A stretch of DNA of 64,000 nt, taken from the NCBI RefSeq assembly GCF_023973825.1, contig NC_090126.1, positions 186,001 through 250,000 on the forward strand, written 5' to 3'. Below, piece by piece: positions 1 through 14,353 of this stretch; position 1 is the first letter of the stretch; the number at the start of each line of letters is the position of its first letter. Made by a program: the position numbers and the translations under genes. The notes beneath the pieces are model-generated. The model did no database searches. It saw only the letters and a list, made by a program, of their open reading frames with translations, and had not been told where the DNA came from. The DNA is from Plasmodium brasilianum. Its lineage: Eukaryota; Apicomplexa; Aconoidasida; Haemosporida; Plasmodiidae.

Positions 1-1
1 T

Positions 2-277
2 GACAGTTTTAATGAATGGAAAGAAAAAAAATACCTATATTATTATTATAAAGTATATGATTATATTATAAAGAATAGTTTTTCTAAAAAAGAAGAAGAA
101 AGGTGCAGTAAATTTCTTGAAAATATAAAAAATTCGTGTGAAAAACATACTAAGAGTTGCTATAAATATTTTTTTCAGAAAGGTAATTATATGAATGAAT
201 ATCCAAAATATTTTATATGTGAAAAAAAATATACTCCGAATCATCTCTTACCTAAATTAAAATATACATATAACTAA
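2..277 (+). pseudogene. PIR family protein, 3' fragment cut by the window edge
   Basis: An open frame enters from the left edge and ends at TAA 275-277, giving about 91 residues without a start. It contains the spaced Cys/aromatic pattern of the PIR (Plasmodium interspersed repeat, vir/cir) globular domain: CSKFLENIKNSC, then SCYKYF, KGNY, PKYFICEKKY and LLPKL. PIR proteins are variant proteins exported to or displayed in the infected red cell. A PIR gene normally continues from this point into a linker, a transmembrane helix and a short basic tail. Here a stop follows LLPKLKYTYN at once and no membrane segment is found downstream, so I read it as a truncated copy. The 5' part lies outside the window, so its state is unknown. 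Family assignment is good; pseudogene status is inferred. Confidence 0.65.
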
Positions 278-3200
278 CCCAGTAGATATCGGGGAAAATA
301 ATTTAAGAATTAACTATTAATAAAAATGTTTTAATTAAAAGTCAAATTTCATTTAAAAGATGAATTAAATGTTTATTAGATGATTCTTTCTACAAAGTAA
401 CAATATTCGGATTTATAGGACTTGCAAATATTTTTTGCATTATTCCTATTTTATAAAGTAAATAAAAGTTCCATCTTAAAATATAAAATTTGTTGCACAC
501 ATCTATGCAATTGATATGACTTAAAAAATATATTGCACAACAAAAATTTTATTCTTTGTATATTTTTATTTTCATTTTAGACTTGTCTCTGCAGAAGAAA
601 TAAAAATAAATATAAATAATGGATCAAAATGGATGCTTAGGAAAATTTGATGATGCAAAACGTAGAAATGTAAATTGAGATGGTACAAAAATTAATTTAT
701 CATACTATGCTTTATGGAACAGTTCTAATTTCACATGTATTATAAAATATTTCATGGTAGTAATACTGAAATACATTTAAATCTTGTTCTGGAAGTAGAT
801 TAGTTTACTAAAACAAAAAAATATATAAATAAATGGTATAGAAATAGTTGTTCATTTGAAAATTATACATTTATTTTTATATTTGATATTTATTTTTTTT
901 TTTTTTGATTTCAGTAGTTATAATAAAGGTACAAAATGATTTTAATTTGCATAACAATAAAACAATTTTTTGTTTAAAATTTAAATCTTATTTTAATGTA
1001 CCATAAAATATAAAAACGTGATTATATATTTATTTTTCCTCAATTTGTTTATAGATTATACTATATTGTACTTACAAATATATATAGTCGAAATTGTAAA
1101 AATCATAATATATTATATATATTTATTTTACAGTATTATATGTACTTATATGTTAATTTAAAATTTACGTACAACTACAGATAACTATAATAAATTAATA
1201 ATTTTTTAAAGTATAAAAATTAAAAATGTATAAAGGCCTATTATATGCAAGAAAATTATTATAATGATACATTAATTATATATTAAATTGATGCGCTAAT
1301 ATGCTCATAAAATTTTACATTTTGTATTTTATGTGATAAGAGCTAAGGGCATGTAGTTACATTATTTTGTATAATAATTGAATTGAATTATACCAATAAT
1401 TTTTAATTCAAATTATTCATTTTGTATATCGAAGAATAAGTAAATATAAAATATTTGTTATATCAAAGAATGATGAAGTTTTATAATTATAACTATTGTA
1501 GAAAAGGAAAAACTGAAAAAAAATATTTTTAAAATATATATAGATAACTACTCTGTTAATTTTATTAGAAAAATTTAGTTAATTTTGAAAGAGAAATAAT
1601 ATTGACATTATGTTTACTCTTTCATTGTATATAAGTTATTTAAATTAATTATTTTTTTTATTTTCTTTTTTATATAATATTTGACTTTTATATATAACTA
1701 TCAAATGAAAAATACTAAAGCTCATTTTTTTTTAGTTTAACATATAATAAAATTTTTACAAATAATAAAAAAATAAAGTAATTGTATTGTAAAAGCATTT
1801 CTTATTTAGCCATGCGGGACAACTATATTTATGTAAATTTTACTATAAACATATATGAAATATGATAGTATGTGTTAAACTATGTATTCTTTTTTTTGAA
1901 ATAGTTCATTTATTTTATTATAGTACATAATGTATTCCTTTGGAATTATTTATAACTTCAAAAAAAATAATATTTGATTAAAATATATTTTTACTACAGG
2001 CATAACATAATTCATAGTGTACCATGAATAAGTATAAATAACAAAGGCATTTTTGATAACTTAAAGGTAAACAATATGAACTATTAATTTTATATTGAAG
2101 ATAAAAAGATATTTTAATATAGCACATTGTAATGTTATGTAAATAACATTATTATATAGTAAGTTTATGTGAATCAACATTTTGAATATTTAATAAGAAA
2201 ATAATAGATATAATGGGCTGCGACAATTTAGTTCATATAATCTGTAGATAAATTTCTCATAATTTTAAGTAAGCTAGAGGAATATAATGTATCTTTTATG
2301 TTTTTGCACTTTTGGATTTTTAAATACTTTAAGTTACATCATATATTTCGGAAAAAATATTTAAAATTAAAAGAAATTATCAAATCCATTATTGAATTTG
2401 TTTTCATTGTTATTATCTTTTAAACATAACTATTAATAATATATTAGTATATTTTAATATTTTTAATTTTTCTATATAAATATTTTACTAAAAAAATAAA
2501 TATACCTGTAATTAATTTTCTATGAATATTAATTTCATAATAGGTATAATATAAATTGTATATAAATATTATACCTTGGAACATGTATCAATATTTTCAT
2601 ATACACTCTTATAAAGAGAAACATTTGTTTTTGGAAATATATATTATCTAAAATAATGAAGAGGGTATAGTATTATTATTAAAATTTTGTGTACATATAT
2701 TAAATCTCTTTTTATTGAAAATCTATTAAGCTTAAATTTTTTCATAAAAAAGGATAAGTTATACTACATATTTAAATTACACGCTCATTATCTTCATAAA
2801 ATATTATGAATATATATATTAAATCTACTTATTAAAATGTGTCATTCAACATAACAAAAAATATAATGTTATTCTAAGAAAATAACACTAACTGTTGAAT
2901 TATACAATTCAGCTGTTTTTAATATTCTGATTCGTTAAAATTATCCATGATTATTTTTTACGTAGAAATGTTGTTTTCTATTAAAACAGTAAATAACGTT
3001 TTATATTTCTAAAATTATTGTATTTTAATGAATTATTAAACAAAAAGTGTTAATAATATAAAGAACAGAAAAAAAAAAAAATAATAGTTAGAAGATAATA
3101 AAAGTTATAACTGTGAACATGTTTATACAAAATATTTATTGGTTCCTTAAGATTTCCAATATGATTACCTCGTTAATTATTTTATGTATTTATATAATGC

Positions 3201-4739
3201 TACTTTATTTATACAGAAAATATGTGAATTTAGAATTTATGTTTCTATACTATGACAAAATTTAACAGTTAACTAGAAAAACTAATTATTATCTAATATA
3301 TTAAAAAAGTATTTATTTAATTTACATACATTAATACGATAATATATGTTAAAAAAAAAAAATAAAGACAAAAAAAATAATGAATTTTTAATTATTTGCT
3401 TATGTATATTAAAAATTCATCGTATATTATAAAAACAATAATTAAGAAAAATTTTTTTAGGAATATATTTAAAAATACTTAGATGGATTTATTCATCATA
3501 GTAAAAATATTCTAATATATATTATTTATGTAGTTTAACAGTACACATTATTTGAACTGTTCCTTTATATATATTTATATATACCTATTAAAACAGACCT
3601 TTTGTAACATTTATAATCAATAATTTTATTTTTATTTTCATTAAGAATATTTTTTAACACTAATATATATCTAAATTTTAAATGTTAAAATTCATGCATA
3701 ACTGTTATTTAGGATTATATATAATTATTAATATCTGTTCTCCCTATAATAATATATATTCATATATTTACATTCGCTATTATAATAGTCTCTTCCATAA
3801 TAATTATTACTTGATAAACATCATTTATTTAACTTTCTTTTATAAATTTATATATACATAATATCGTGTGATTAATCATTTATATATATATGTTACATAT
3901 TTTATTTATAATTTCATTTGTAGTAGATTAAAAAAACTTTTTCTTACACATTTCCATTAATATATTTTGCGTTATTTTGACACATTCATATCTTTAACAG
4001 TTTGAATTGTTAATTTTTCATTTTTTTCTTATCTTTTAATAGTAATAATATTTTCATATACTTTATAAAATAATTATTTGAGTATTCCACTAATGACAAT
4101 GTAATATATAATTTCTTTATCATACTTATGTTTTATTCATATAATAATCATGGTTTTCATAGTTGTAATAAGATATTAGGTTGTTTCATAGCTGTAACGT
4201 TTTCTTTTTTACTACATCGTTTTTCGTTTTTTTCTTATTAATGAAAATTTTAGTACATGTTACCTTCTTTAGTAATTGTTTACAATTTTTTTTTTTTGTA
4301 TTATTAATTTATAATATTCTTAAAACTTCCATCATTCTCATCCTCAAATATTTATTAATATTTTCTTATATTTTTGTGTATTTATTTTAAAATTTATACC
4401 ATTATTCTTCTAAAGGTAAATTCATTATATTCCATTTTTTTCACTGAAACATGTCTTATTTAGTGTACAATAAATCATAACAATTTTTGAATTTTTTTCT
4501 ATTATATAAAATAGTAAGTGCTAAAATCTTAATTTTATATCCTGTGTAATTATTTTTTTTTCTTCTTTCTTTTTTATTATGTATATTTTTTAGTTTTTGC
4601 ATATTGTATGTTAACGTTCCTTTCATTTTTTATAATTCCATTAGCTTTATCATTTTGCTTATTTACTGTTACTTTTAACTATGTTTGATTCATTTTCATA
4701 CAATACATCAGACTGATGTAATAAAAGTTTATAGATAAA
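278..4739. other. Non-coding AT-rich stretch
   Basis: No convincing gene on either strand. A weak coding-like piece begins at 619 with MDQNGCLGKF and runs to about 816 through one TGA, but I cannot assign it. The F/L/I-rich open frame at 4181-4390 lies antisense to K/N-rich sequence that may be a far-decayed 3' extension of the neighbouring STP1-like pseudogene. The rest is poly(A)/poly(T) runs and simple AT sequence. Confidence 0.6.
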
Positions 4740-7345
4740 AATATATGGTACTGTTTTTGTATTTATTTTTTGCAGGGATACATTTTAGAACCAATAATCT
4801 CTGCGTTACTATTGATTTATCTTATAATTTTTTACTATGTTCTTCTTTCTTTTCATTTACGATGAAATTCATGTAATATTTTCCCTTTTTTTCATACAGA
4901 GGTATCCCTTTCACATTATCTAATAGTTGAGAGATTTACTCTTAGTCAATTCTACGTTATTTTCTTCTGTAAGATATCCTGATATATGTACTCCATTCTC
5001 ATTGACTGATGAATTCAAATATGTGTAAACTTCTTTTATATATCCTCATTTCATTTTGTCTAATAAATATGTTTTATTATACTTATAAATTCCATTATTG
5101 TTTCCATTTTTCTAAAGGTCGTTATTCGTTTCTTCAGAAATTTTCATTATTTCTGAATTTTCTACTGAATTATTTGAACTATTAATTTCATCTATGATTA
5201 TCTCTAGAAATAACTGTTTTTTTTGTAAAAACTGTTCGTTTTTATCTTCCTCTATATTCATCATAAATATTTGTATCAACAATTTTGTCATAAATATTTT
5301 CTTTTTATAGTTATATAATTCTTCGTAATTCAAGTTATCCCCTAAGTCTTCTGTATTTTTTTCTGTTACGTAATCTTTGTTTCTTAGATGTGCATATTCT
5401 ACATATACATTCTTAAGATCTTCTATAAAACCCTGAAAGTATTCCTTTTCAGTGTTTTATGTCATAAGCATTCCGTACTTTTTTATTCACTGTTTCCATA
5501 TATCTGTTTGTCATTCGGTTAAAGAGGTTTTTTTTTCTTTGTTTAAGACGTTTCTTTCTGACTTATCTATACCTTGTAAATTTTCTTGTTCTCTTTTTCA
5601 TTTATCCTTCAATTAATTAAACCAATCTGCTTTGTTTAATTTCTCAAAAATATTTCTATGTCATTTTACACTTTTGTACCGTATAATTTTTTTCTTTTCT
5701 ATGCCATTTTTATTTTTCATTATTAGTTCATCTGATATTAAACTCCGATACATTTCATTTTCTTCATTTATAAAATAGTTTAGGAATATTTGTAGAATAT
5801 CCTCTTTGATTAATTCTTACTCTTCTTACTTTAATTCTTCTAGTATTGCCATATGAATTAGTATAATAGTTTCCCACTTCTCTTTATTTTGCTTCGATAT
5901 ATTTACATGTTTTATCATGCTAATATCATTTATTTGTATTTCTTTTATAACTTCGTCATCATTATATATTTCATCTTTATGTTATTTATCGAATGTTAAA
6001 AAGTTATTTTTTTTATTTTAACGTAAAGGTACCATTAATATTTTACATAATTCTAGCTGTTTTTTTTTTTTTTCTTCCTTTTATTTCTAAACATCCTCAT
6101 TAAAGAGTAAGACATTACTATAAAAGTAGTTATATAAAGTAAATTATTAATATACTCAAAATGTTAGTAATGTTTTTAAGTTTTAATTATTATTTTGCTT
6201 TAATAAGGAGACAAGGGCTATATTAATGACCAAGATAACAATAATATTGAATGCATTTTTTAGATATATATCTTGCAGTTTTTTTACCAGAACTTTTAGG
6301 TAAGAATGTTTTTGTGTCTACAGAATTTTCACAGGTATCTGAAATTGTTCATAAAATAAATATGTTATATTATGTAATTACTTTAAAGGAGAACAACCTG
6401 TAATATTAATGGTTACTGGATTTTTAGGATGGATAAGAGGAAAAGTAGAATTCTGTTTAATACGTGAACAACCAACATTAGATAACAAGTTTCTAACAGT
6501 AGTATTGTTTTGTATAGAAGTTTGTGAATAGTTTGAATCATTTTTAGGTAGTAAATTTAATGAAGGATTAACTGATACTGAAAATGTTAATACAGTAGTT
6601 GTGAGCGAAGATATAAGTTGAGAAATTCGATGAGTTAAACGTATATTATCAACATAATTTGTTTAATTATCTGTAACTTTAAGAATAGTTGAGGTAACAT
6701 TATTATGTTAAGAAGCCTTTTTTGAGGATTGAGATTATACATTTGATGCAGATGGTGAAGATGATGTATCTTCTTGAGTTTTTCGTGATAATATATATTC
6801 TGCTTGTGTTTTAGATGAATTATCCTCTATACCCTTTGAATGTGCTTTAATTGTTTCTTTTGTTGCAGGCAGTTCATCAGTATATACTCTTTCACCACTT
6901 CTAATGTCACCAGATTCAGTAAGTAATGAATTTTCTGGTACAAAATCAATATCCTCTGAATTGATGTAAGGTTGAAACGGAATGATATTTTCGGTAATAG
7001 AGTCATTTTAATTATCTGATTATTCATCAGAAGGAGATTCTATTTTTTAAGAAGATATTGCTCTATATCTTGGTCTTTTTCTGTTAACAATCTCCTTTCT
7101 GAGCATAGGATTAGGTTTTTTAATATGAATAAAATGCTAACGGCGAGAACACTTATCATCTTTCTTGTCAATTTGTTTATATAAAATACAAAATTTTTCA
7201 TCACCTCCTGGGAATAATTTATTATTCCATCTACCAGTTGCTGTACTAGAATGAACTCCTATAAATTCTTCGTCATCAAATTCTTACATGTTCTTAAACT
7301 TTGATATATAAGTTATTAATAAACGGATTCATTTAGATATATATA
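4740..7345 (-). pseudogene. STP1/SURFIN-like protein pseudogene
   Basis: Read on the minus strand, broken frames follow the order of an STP1-like protein. The N-terminal part has a Cys-containing segment near 7140-7300 (RWNNKLFPGGDEKFCILYKQ, then KCSRR). It is followed by a Ser/Thr/Pro/Asn-rich region at about 6560-6830 (SKGIEDNSSKTQAEYILSRK). Then come a Lys-rich stretch near 6065 and the C-terminal tryptophan-containing repeats. The most diagnostic stretches are EKWETIILIHMAILEEL (about 5830-5890) and EENEMYRSLISDELIMKN (about 5710-5765), which match the STP1 C-terminal pattern. KADWFN lies near 5600-5640. Many in-frame TAA/TAG/TGA codons and frame changes rule out a functional product. A 73-residue open piece at 5112-5333 is only a fragment of it. 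Coding character fades below about 4.9 kb, so the 3' limit is approximate. STP1 and SURFINs are exported, membrane-anchored variant proteins; the choice between them is not firm. Confidence 0.75.
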
Positions 7346-10300
7346 CTGCCATTATAATACTGAAACATTTATTTGGACCAATGTAACATCGATATATTAC
7401 ATTTAAGAAGGGTCAAATTGTTTTTTTATTAGAAATAACACATTATTTATTATATAGATGTCAGTTAAAATTTATAACACATTTTAAGAAATGTTCTAAT
7501 ATGTTTACTTATTTCACAAATAATTGCGTAAGAAATTATAATATCATTGATAATATACGCATTAATTTCAGAAGTTTTCAACATTATTTAAAATATATAA
7601 ATACTTCATAATAATAAAAAAATAGCAGTAATTAGAATAAATTAAAATTGTAAAACATATTTTTCATAATGTTATAAAAGCAAAATTATATGACTAATAA
7701 TACAATTAAAATGTAAAATAAAAATTAAAAAAAAGAAAAAATGTAAATTATTAATTTACTAAAAAAAATTAAGTATTGTTTTTCAAATATAATATTTTGC
7801 ATGGTGTAATAAAAAATTATTTTTCTTATTTCTGATGAAAAAATACCTACATTAAATAGATATATATATTTAAATATTTCATTACTTTTTTAATATATTT
7901 ATATATAAAAGAATACATTGTCAAAAAGATTAAAGATGTACACTCTTGTAACAGAATTCTTTACCTTTGTATTCATAATTAGATATTCTGTTAAAATTAT
8001 CAGAGGTTTCATTAAGTATAAATTATATAAAGTAAAAAGAGATGCTATAAATGAAAATTATTATTTTGTTTACTTATTTAATAATTAATTTTATATATTT
8101 AGATTTTATTTAAATATCATTTTCAGAGCTAACTTAAATATAAGGGGAAACATTTAATTTTTCGTGTGTTTTTATTTTAATTTGTCCTTATTCCTACTTA
8201 TTTTGAATAGGAATATTTTGTGGTTTGACTGCTTTATAATATATATAGGGCATTTCAATGATAAAATTAATTTGTAACACTAACATAAAGTATATCAAAT
8301 ATAATAATTCACATATATAACAATTTTAGAAATAATATCAATAAATTATTTATATAAAAATTGTAAAAAACGAAAAAACTCCAAGTATTTTATTTAATTT
8401 TTTCTTTCATAGGGGAGAAAAATCATGGTTCTCGTTAGGTAAAATAGAAACCATTTAACAATATATTTAATTAATAGAAATTAAATATTTGAATGAATAA
8501 TATGTTTTTGGTAGATATTATAATATATAATAAACATAAATATAAAAATAATATTTTAAAAAAATATATATTATATTATATATATATATATATATAGTTT
8601 TATTTCTGCCTACTATACTAGTAAATAATATTATTTAAGAAATTTCAAAGAAATTTAATTAGGATATAGATTTTATTAATATATATATTTATTTATATAC
8701 TTAAATATGAAAGCTCATCAATGAAACATATATTTACGAATAAGCAAATATTATGAATAGAAGATTAATTTAAATAGTTATAACGTATTTCTTTTTATTT
8801 TTTAAATATGCATAAAATGATAATATACGTAAATGTGTCCTACAGAAGCGTAGAAAGGTTATAATATGAAAGAATTATAAGTTAAAAAATTTCAGAAAAA
8901 TGTATTTAATCATATTTTATACACAATTTAATTAACGTATTTTTATGAGGTAGAATTTTCTAAATAATATTATCATAAAAATTTTAATATATTTCTTACT
9001 GTTACATGATAATTATAAACGTAACTTATAAACTAATTTATTTGGTAGTTCTTATAATGGGAAATCAGAATAAACGAAAGTATCAACAATAATTAAGAAT
9101 ATAGTCTTACTATATTCCACACTAGTATAATTAAAATTTTCTATGCTGAATTAAAAATGAAGGATTTTTCTTTTTTACACTTTTATTTATGTTTATTCCT
9201 TTTACTTATAATATTAATTTAATTTCCTTTTTTTAGGATATATATTCTTTATTATTTTCAATAATTTATTTTTTTTTTTCTTTAAATTAACTCGTAATTA
9301 AGCACTGTTCTCGAATAAGAAGATTATAATTTTAATTTAACGAAATTACTTCAAAATAGAAGTAACAAAGAATGAGTTTTAAAGGTCTCTAAATACTTTA
9401 GCTGTTGCATATTATATGGGATTATTAAAATATTGAATTTATTGTCTTACTTTTTACATCTTTTCGCTTTAAGAAGATTAGTAATAAATAACAATAATAA
9501 TAATAATAATATATATCCCATAACTTGCTTTTCTTATATTACTCTTGAAACAGAACATTTCATTTTTTCTTTGATGTATTATGACCTAGAAGATAGTGAA
9601 TTATTCATAATATATAAAACCAGTAAATCCCATTGTAAAAACTCTTTAATCATTCCCAAAGTTATATATATATTGGTATTACACAGAGATGATTACTAAA
9701 TACTGAGCTTTTTTTATGTTACAACTATTCACGTGAATAATAAAACAAATAAAAATATACCTATGATAATATTATTAAATATTTGGATAAATATTAAACT
9801 ATTATTTATAGAATGACTAAAAAAAGAGTTATTAACATTTATAATTGCTTTAATTTGGTAAATGAATTTAATCAATTACATGGAAACATACATAAATATT
9901 TGAGAGCGTAAAAGGGTATTCTGCTTAAAATTTATATTATAAATCTAGTATGAGGTATTCTTAAAATAAATGATTTTTCCTATAAATCTAAAATTACTTT
10001 TTGTTTTTTTTTTAAATATTATTTATTCATTCTAATATACTGATTTTTCATAATTTAAGTTCTTTTCTTTTTAGTAATTGGTAGAAATTTTGAATTATTA
10101 GTGTCAAATAATATTTTTCGGAAAACATTATATAACTAATTAGTTAAAATATTTCCAGGTTATAAAAACCATATACACGTGACGTTAATACATCAAACAT
10201 CATTTTTATTTCTTGAAAGAAGAAATACTTTGTAGACGTAATACACTGAGTTGTAACAGTTAAATAATTATATAAGAATATATCCTATTTTTAATTATGC

Positions 10301-12481
10301 GAAAATATTAGTTTTCGACGCATATAACAATAAGTTAATGTATTAATCATTTTAATAATATAATTTTTACTCTGTTGATATTTTCAAAATTCAAGATTCT
10401 ATTTTTTATATTTCATTATCCAATCTATTTTTAAGAGACATTTACCAACCCTTTTGTTCGTCATTAATTATAATGGGTTCTATGACATATTGTAATATTT
10501 ATTTTCGTTATATCAAATAACTCTTTTATTTTTAATTCTATGGATGCATGTTTTATGTATTTTTCAAATTTCCGCACTTCGATTTTTTAAAAATAGTTTA
10601 TACGTTCACTTATTAATTCTGAAAATACATTTTTTTCATTCTGTATTTACCATGCACTTCTGGGAGAAACATTACAACTTGTATATTTTCTCCAACATTA
10701 AGTATAAATATAATCACACGTTTTATAATAATTTTAAGATATTTTGTTAAATATCCATAATTCTTTATCGATTATATAGTAGAAAATTCTATATTTGCGG
10801 CTTACATAATCTGTAAAATTCGTAATAGGGTAACTAGATTTATATTTTTGAAAATAAAAAAATACAATTTAAGCTAATAATAAAAATACTCTTTTTTATA
10901 TTATTCTTTAATTTATAAATAAAAGGTAATTTCTCTTTATAGTGCGTACCTAATTATATTAATTATATTGTTATATAAACTGAAAAGCATTTCTAATTTT
11001 ATTTGCTATAGTGTATATTTTTTTGAGCACATAAGTAAAACATATTAAAACATAGACATTATAAGGAATGTTAATAGTTCACATAAAAGAGTTTGAAGTT
11101 ACTACTATGATGTACTAGCTTTTACCTAATGTTGTTTTTTACTTAATATTTTCATCAATTCCTTTCTCAATAAGCTCTTAGTTACTGTGAAATTCAATTA
11201 TTATATAATCTTATAATTAGTTATGTATTACAAAATTCTTTTTAGAGTGTTATAATAATATACCTTTATGAAGGAGAGTTATAGTGAAATATTCGTTAAT
11301 AATTTAATATAAACTTAAGATCTAAGAATAAGAATTAATTATATATTACAAGAGGTATAAGTATATTTATTTTGTATGAATTATAAATCATAAATCTTTA
11401 TAGTTTCCCCCTTTTTTTTTCATGTAAGAATCAATGAATTTAAAACTTTCATTAAAATTTTCTCATTAAAAAAAGCATCAAAAAACTTTAATTAATTTGA
11501 ATTCATTTAAGTTCTATTCAAATGTCTCCGGCATTTTCTTTTTAGCTATTCTACATTTTTAAGAGTATAAGTGATCATACAGTTAGAATTATAAATATAA
11601 GGCATTAAAAAAAAAAATACTAAGTCGATGAATTTACAAACATTTCATTTAGAAATAATGATTTAAATAAAACTTAATTAAAAATTAATATTTTTAAAAG
11701 CATATAAATGCAATTAAAAAATAATTGCCTATTATTTGTAGGATATATATTTTATTATTCATTATGTATTATGCTATAAATTCGATTTTTAAAATATATT
11801 ATATATCATAAAAGAATTTGTATTTTTACATAGTAAATAAGGCTATAGTAGCAAATAATATAATACGAATATTGTACATAATTTTGTGTTCTTCATTTAT
11901 TATTACTATTATTATTATTATTATAATTAATATTTTGTAAGCAATAATCATTTTCTCAAAATTATAATGTGTTTAAAATTAAAAGTATCATAAATATATT
12001 ATTAAAATTAGTGATTATACTCTTAATATATATAACAATGAATTCTCTATATTCTATAAATTCTGTATTCTATATTATTTCAATGTTTTAAAATATTAAG
12101 GAATTATACCTATTATTTTCCAATTTAATTTAACAAAAAAACAAAAATATATTTAATTAATTTGCTATATAAAATAAATAATTTATAAATACTGAATATT
12201 CATTAATGAATTAGAAATGTATTATAAGACTAAAAGTTAATTTTTTACAAATATCATTAATATTAAAACTTTTATAATTATACTTAAAGTTATTTTTCGT
12301 AGTCTATGTTATAAAAAGCATCATAGATATATACATTTTATCATTTATTTATGAAAAAATAAAAATAAATAGAAAAAAAAGATTAAATATATAAATATAG
12401 TATAATTTATCATTAGAAATATATTATATTATTGTTAATTTATTCTTTACTCTATATATTTCAACATTAATAATCTATATA
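7346..12481. other. Long AT-rich stretch without a supportable gene
   Basis: No intact gene. An 88-codon open frame at 9433-9699 (+) holds an Asn run from an AAT repeat and matches no family I know. The open frame at 10544-10750 (+) is F/H/L-rich. Its complement (about 10330-10830) reads as K/E/N-rich broken frames, such as SERINYF and KIEVRKFEKYIKHASIELK, and may be an unidentified decayed exon. (AT)n occurs near 8580 and an (ATT)n tract near 11900. Confidence 0.5.
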
Positions 12482-13424
12482 TTGGAACAAAAGATTAAGT
12501 TACCATATTTATTAAAATTGCATAATTTATCTTTTTAAATTGGATATATTATTTTAGGAATTTTTTAGTGTGATATAATTATATAAGGACGTTTCTATAA
12601 TTCATATTATTAGTATTTTACTTTTATTTTGCTGTTTTATTTAACAAAATTTTTTATACTTATAAACAATAAACACTTACTTTGTTTTCTTAGAATAAAT
12701 TTAACAGATACTTAGGTAAGACTCATACTGTTCATGTGCAATTAGATACAAGAACATATCAAATACTAGTAAAAGGTAAACATCATAAGCATTCAAATAT
12801 TTTATTGTTAAAAGTAGAAATATAAAATTATGGATTATGATATGGTAAAAATATAACTAAGTGTGAAAAAGAGATCACTATAAAAATGAAACAGTCAAAT
12901 GGAACTTCATCGAAGAATTCGGGGATAATAAACATGATAAGGAAAATAAACCTTGTGTATTTGAAACAATAATATATTCAAAGATTAATTATATAGTTTT
13001 TCTTAAAAATAACAGGACCATTAGTGATGAGATTTATATAAAAGTAATACGTAAAAAATTAACATTAGTAATCGCTTCACCTTTTGAATTATTTCCTTTA
13101 TCTTTAACAGTACCTATAGTAGAATTTTTTGAGCGTTATTGTATTGTATATGGATTATATGAATTATCAAAGGCGATCACTTGTCAGGAATTTTTGGGTG
13201 AATTCCATAAATCGTTAATAAGTGATACTTTAAATTTATTTTTTCAACGTTCATCATAGTCGAATGCTATAACAAGGAAAATGCTCTATTTATTAATTAA
13301 TTTATTTGGTATTCTAATGTATTTCATTCATTTTATAACATTATGTGTTACTATTATTTCTGTAGTTGTTTATTGCCATAAAAAAGTTAAAAAATATGAA
13401 AATTTTAATTTCAGGAAAAGGTAA
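12482..13424 (+). pseudogene. fam-m protein pseudogene
   Basis: Two-exon layout typical of fam-m. A degenerate exon 1 at 12482 reads LEQKIKLPYL, with the expected ATG changed to TTG and a frame break in the hydrophobic signal/anchor. After an intron ending TTTTCTTAG, exon 2 begins at 12694 with NKFNRYLGKTHTVHVQLDTR. The export-motif region, usually RTYRLL in this family, reads RTYQIL. Further on are PCVFETIIYSK, VFLKNNRTISDEIY, two hydrophobic segments and the hallmark C-terminus KKVKKYENFNFRKR before TAA 13422-13424. Stops after KVEI, further stops, at least two frame changes and a TAG before the last membrane segment disable it. Fam-m proteins are known from the P. malariae lineage as exported two-helix membrane proteins that often pair with fam-l. 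The next gene, 2.8 kb downstream on the same strand, is a fam-l remnant. Confidence 0.85.
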
Positions 13425-14321
13425 ATTAAATAAAATGGAATAAGTCTCATTCTTTAAAGGTATATATATTATGAAATAATAATAGTAATCTTTTTAGTAA
13501 TATTTTTATTAAACATATTTTTTAATTCCATAAGTTTTATAAGAATAACTCCATAAATGTGATATTTTGATATATAACTATAAAGGAAGATATACTTATT
13601 TTTTTGTGAATTTTAATGTTTTATTGTACTTAAATTTGTATTATAAAATATTTTTTATCATATATAAATATCATGATCATATATATATATCTGTGTATTA
13701 AAATATATTTTCATGGAAATTATATATTTTTTTGTTAAAATTAATTTATTATAACTCAATACATATAATTTTATTAATGTATGATAATTTATATTTGCCA
13801 CAAAAGAATATATTTAATTTATAAATGTTTTTTTTGAAAATTAATCATTTTTTAAACAATTGAAGAAAAGGAATAATATTGTTAAAATGTAATATGTCTT
13901 GTTTTGTATATTATGAATTGAAATGAAGTTATTTCGTTTAATTGATATATATGTATATTAAAAAATTTTTCCTTATGTAAAAATTTATATTTTATTGTAT
14001 AAAAAGTGCTGTGTGAAAAATATGTAAAACAAACACGTTTATAGTAATAATATTTATAACAGATATTTACTTATTAATATTTTTTTTTTTATAATGTATG
14101 AATGGGTACTTATATTTATTAATATGACATCATTTTAAAATGTTGCTTAACTATTCCTTTTTAGTGAAATATGTATTCTAAAGTGTTTGAATTAAATGAA
14201 CTGTTTAAACAGTTATTATTTTCCTTTTATAGTCAATTAGGTATTATTTCAATTTGGTACAGATTATTTAAATATATATTATATTGACAATATATAAATA
14301 AATATACATAGTATATTTATT

Positions 14322-14353
<32 letters not shown>

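Noticed and set aside
9433..9699. 88-codon plus-strand open frame with an Asn run
   Set aside because: The Asn run is from an AAT repeat; no signal, PEXEL or known motif was found, and the complement is not convincing either.
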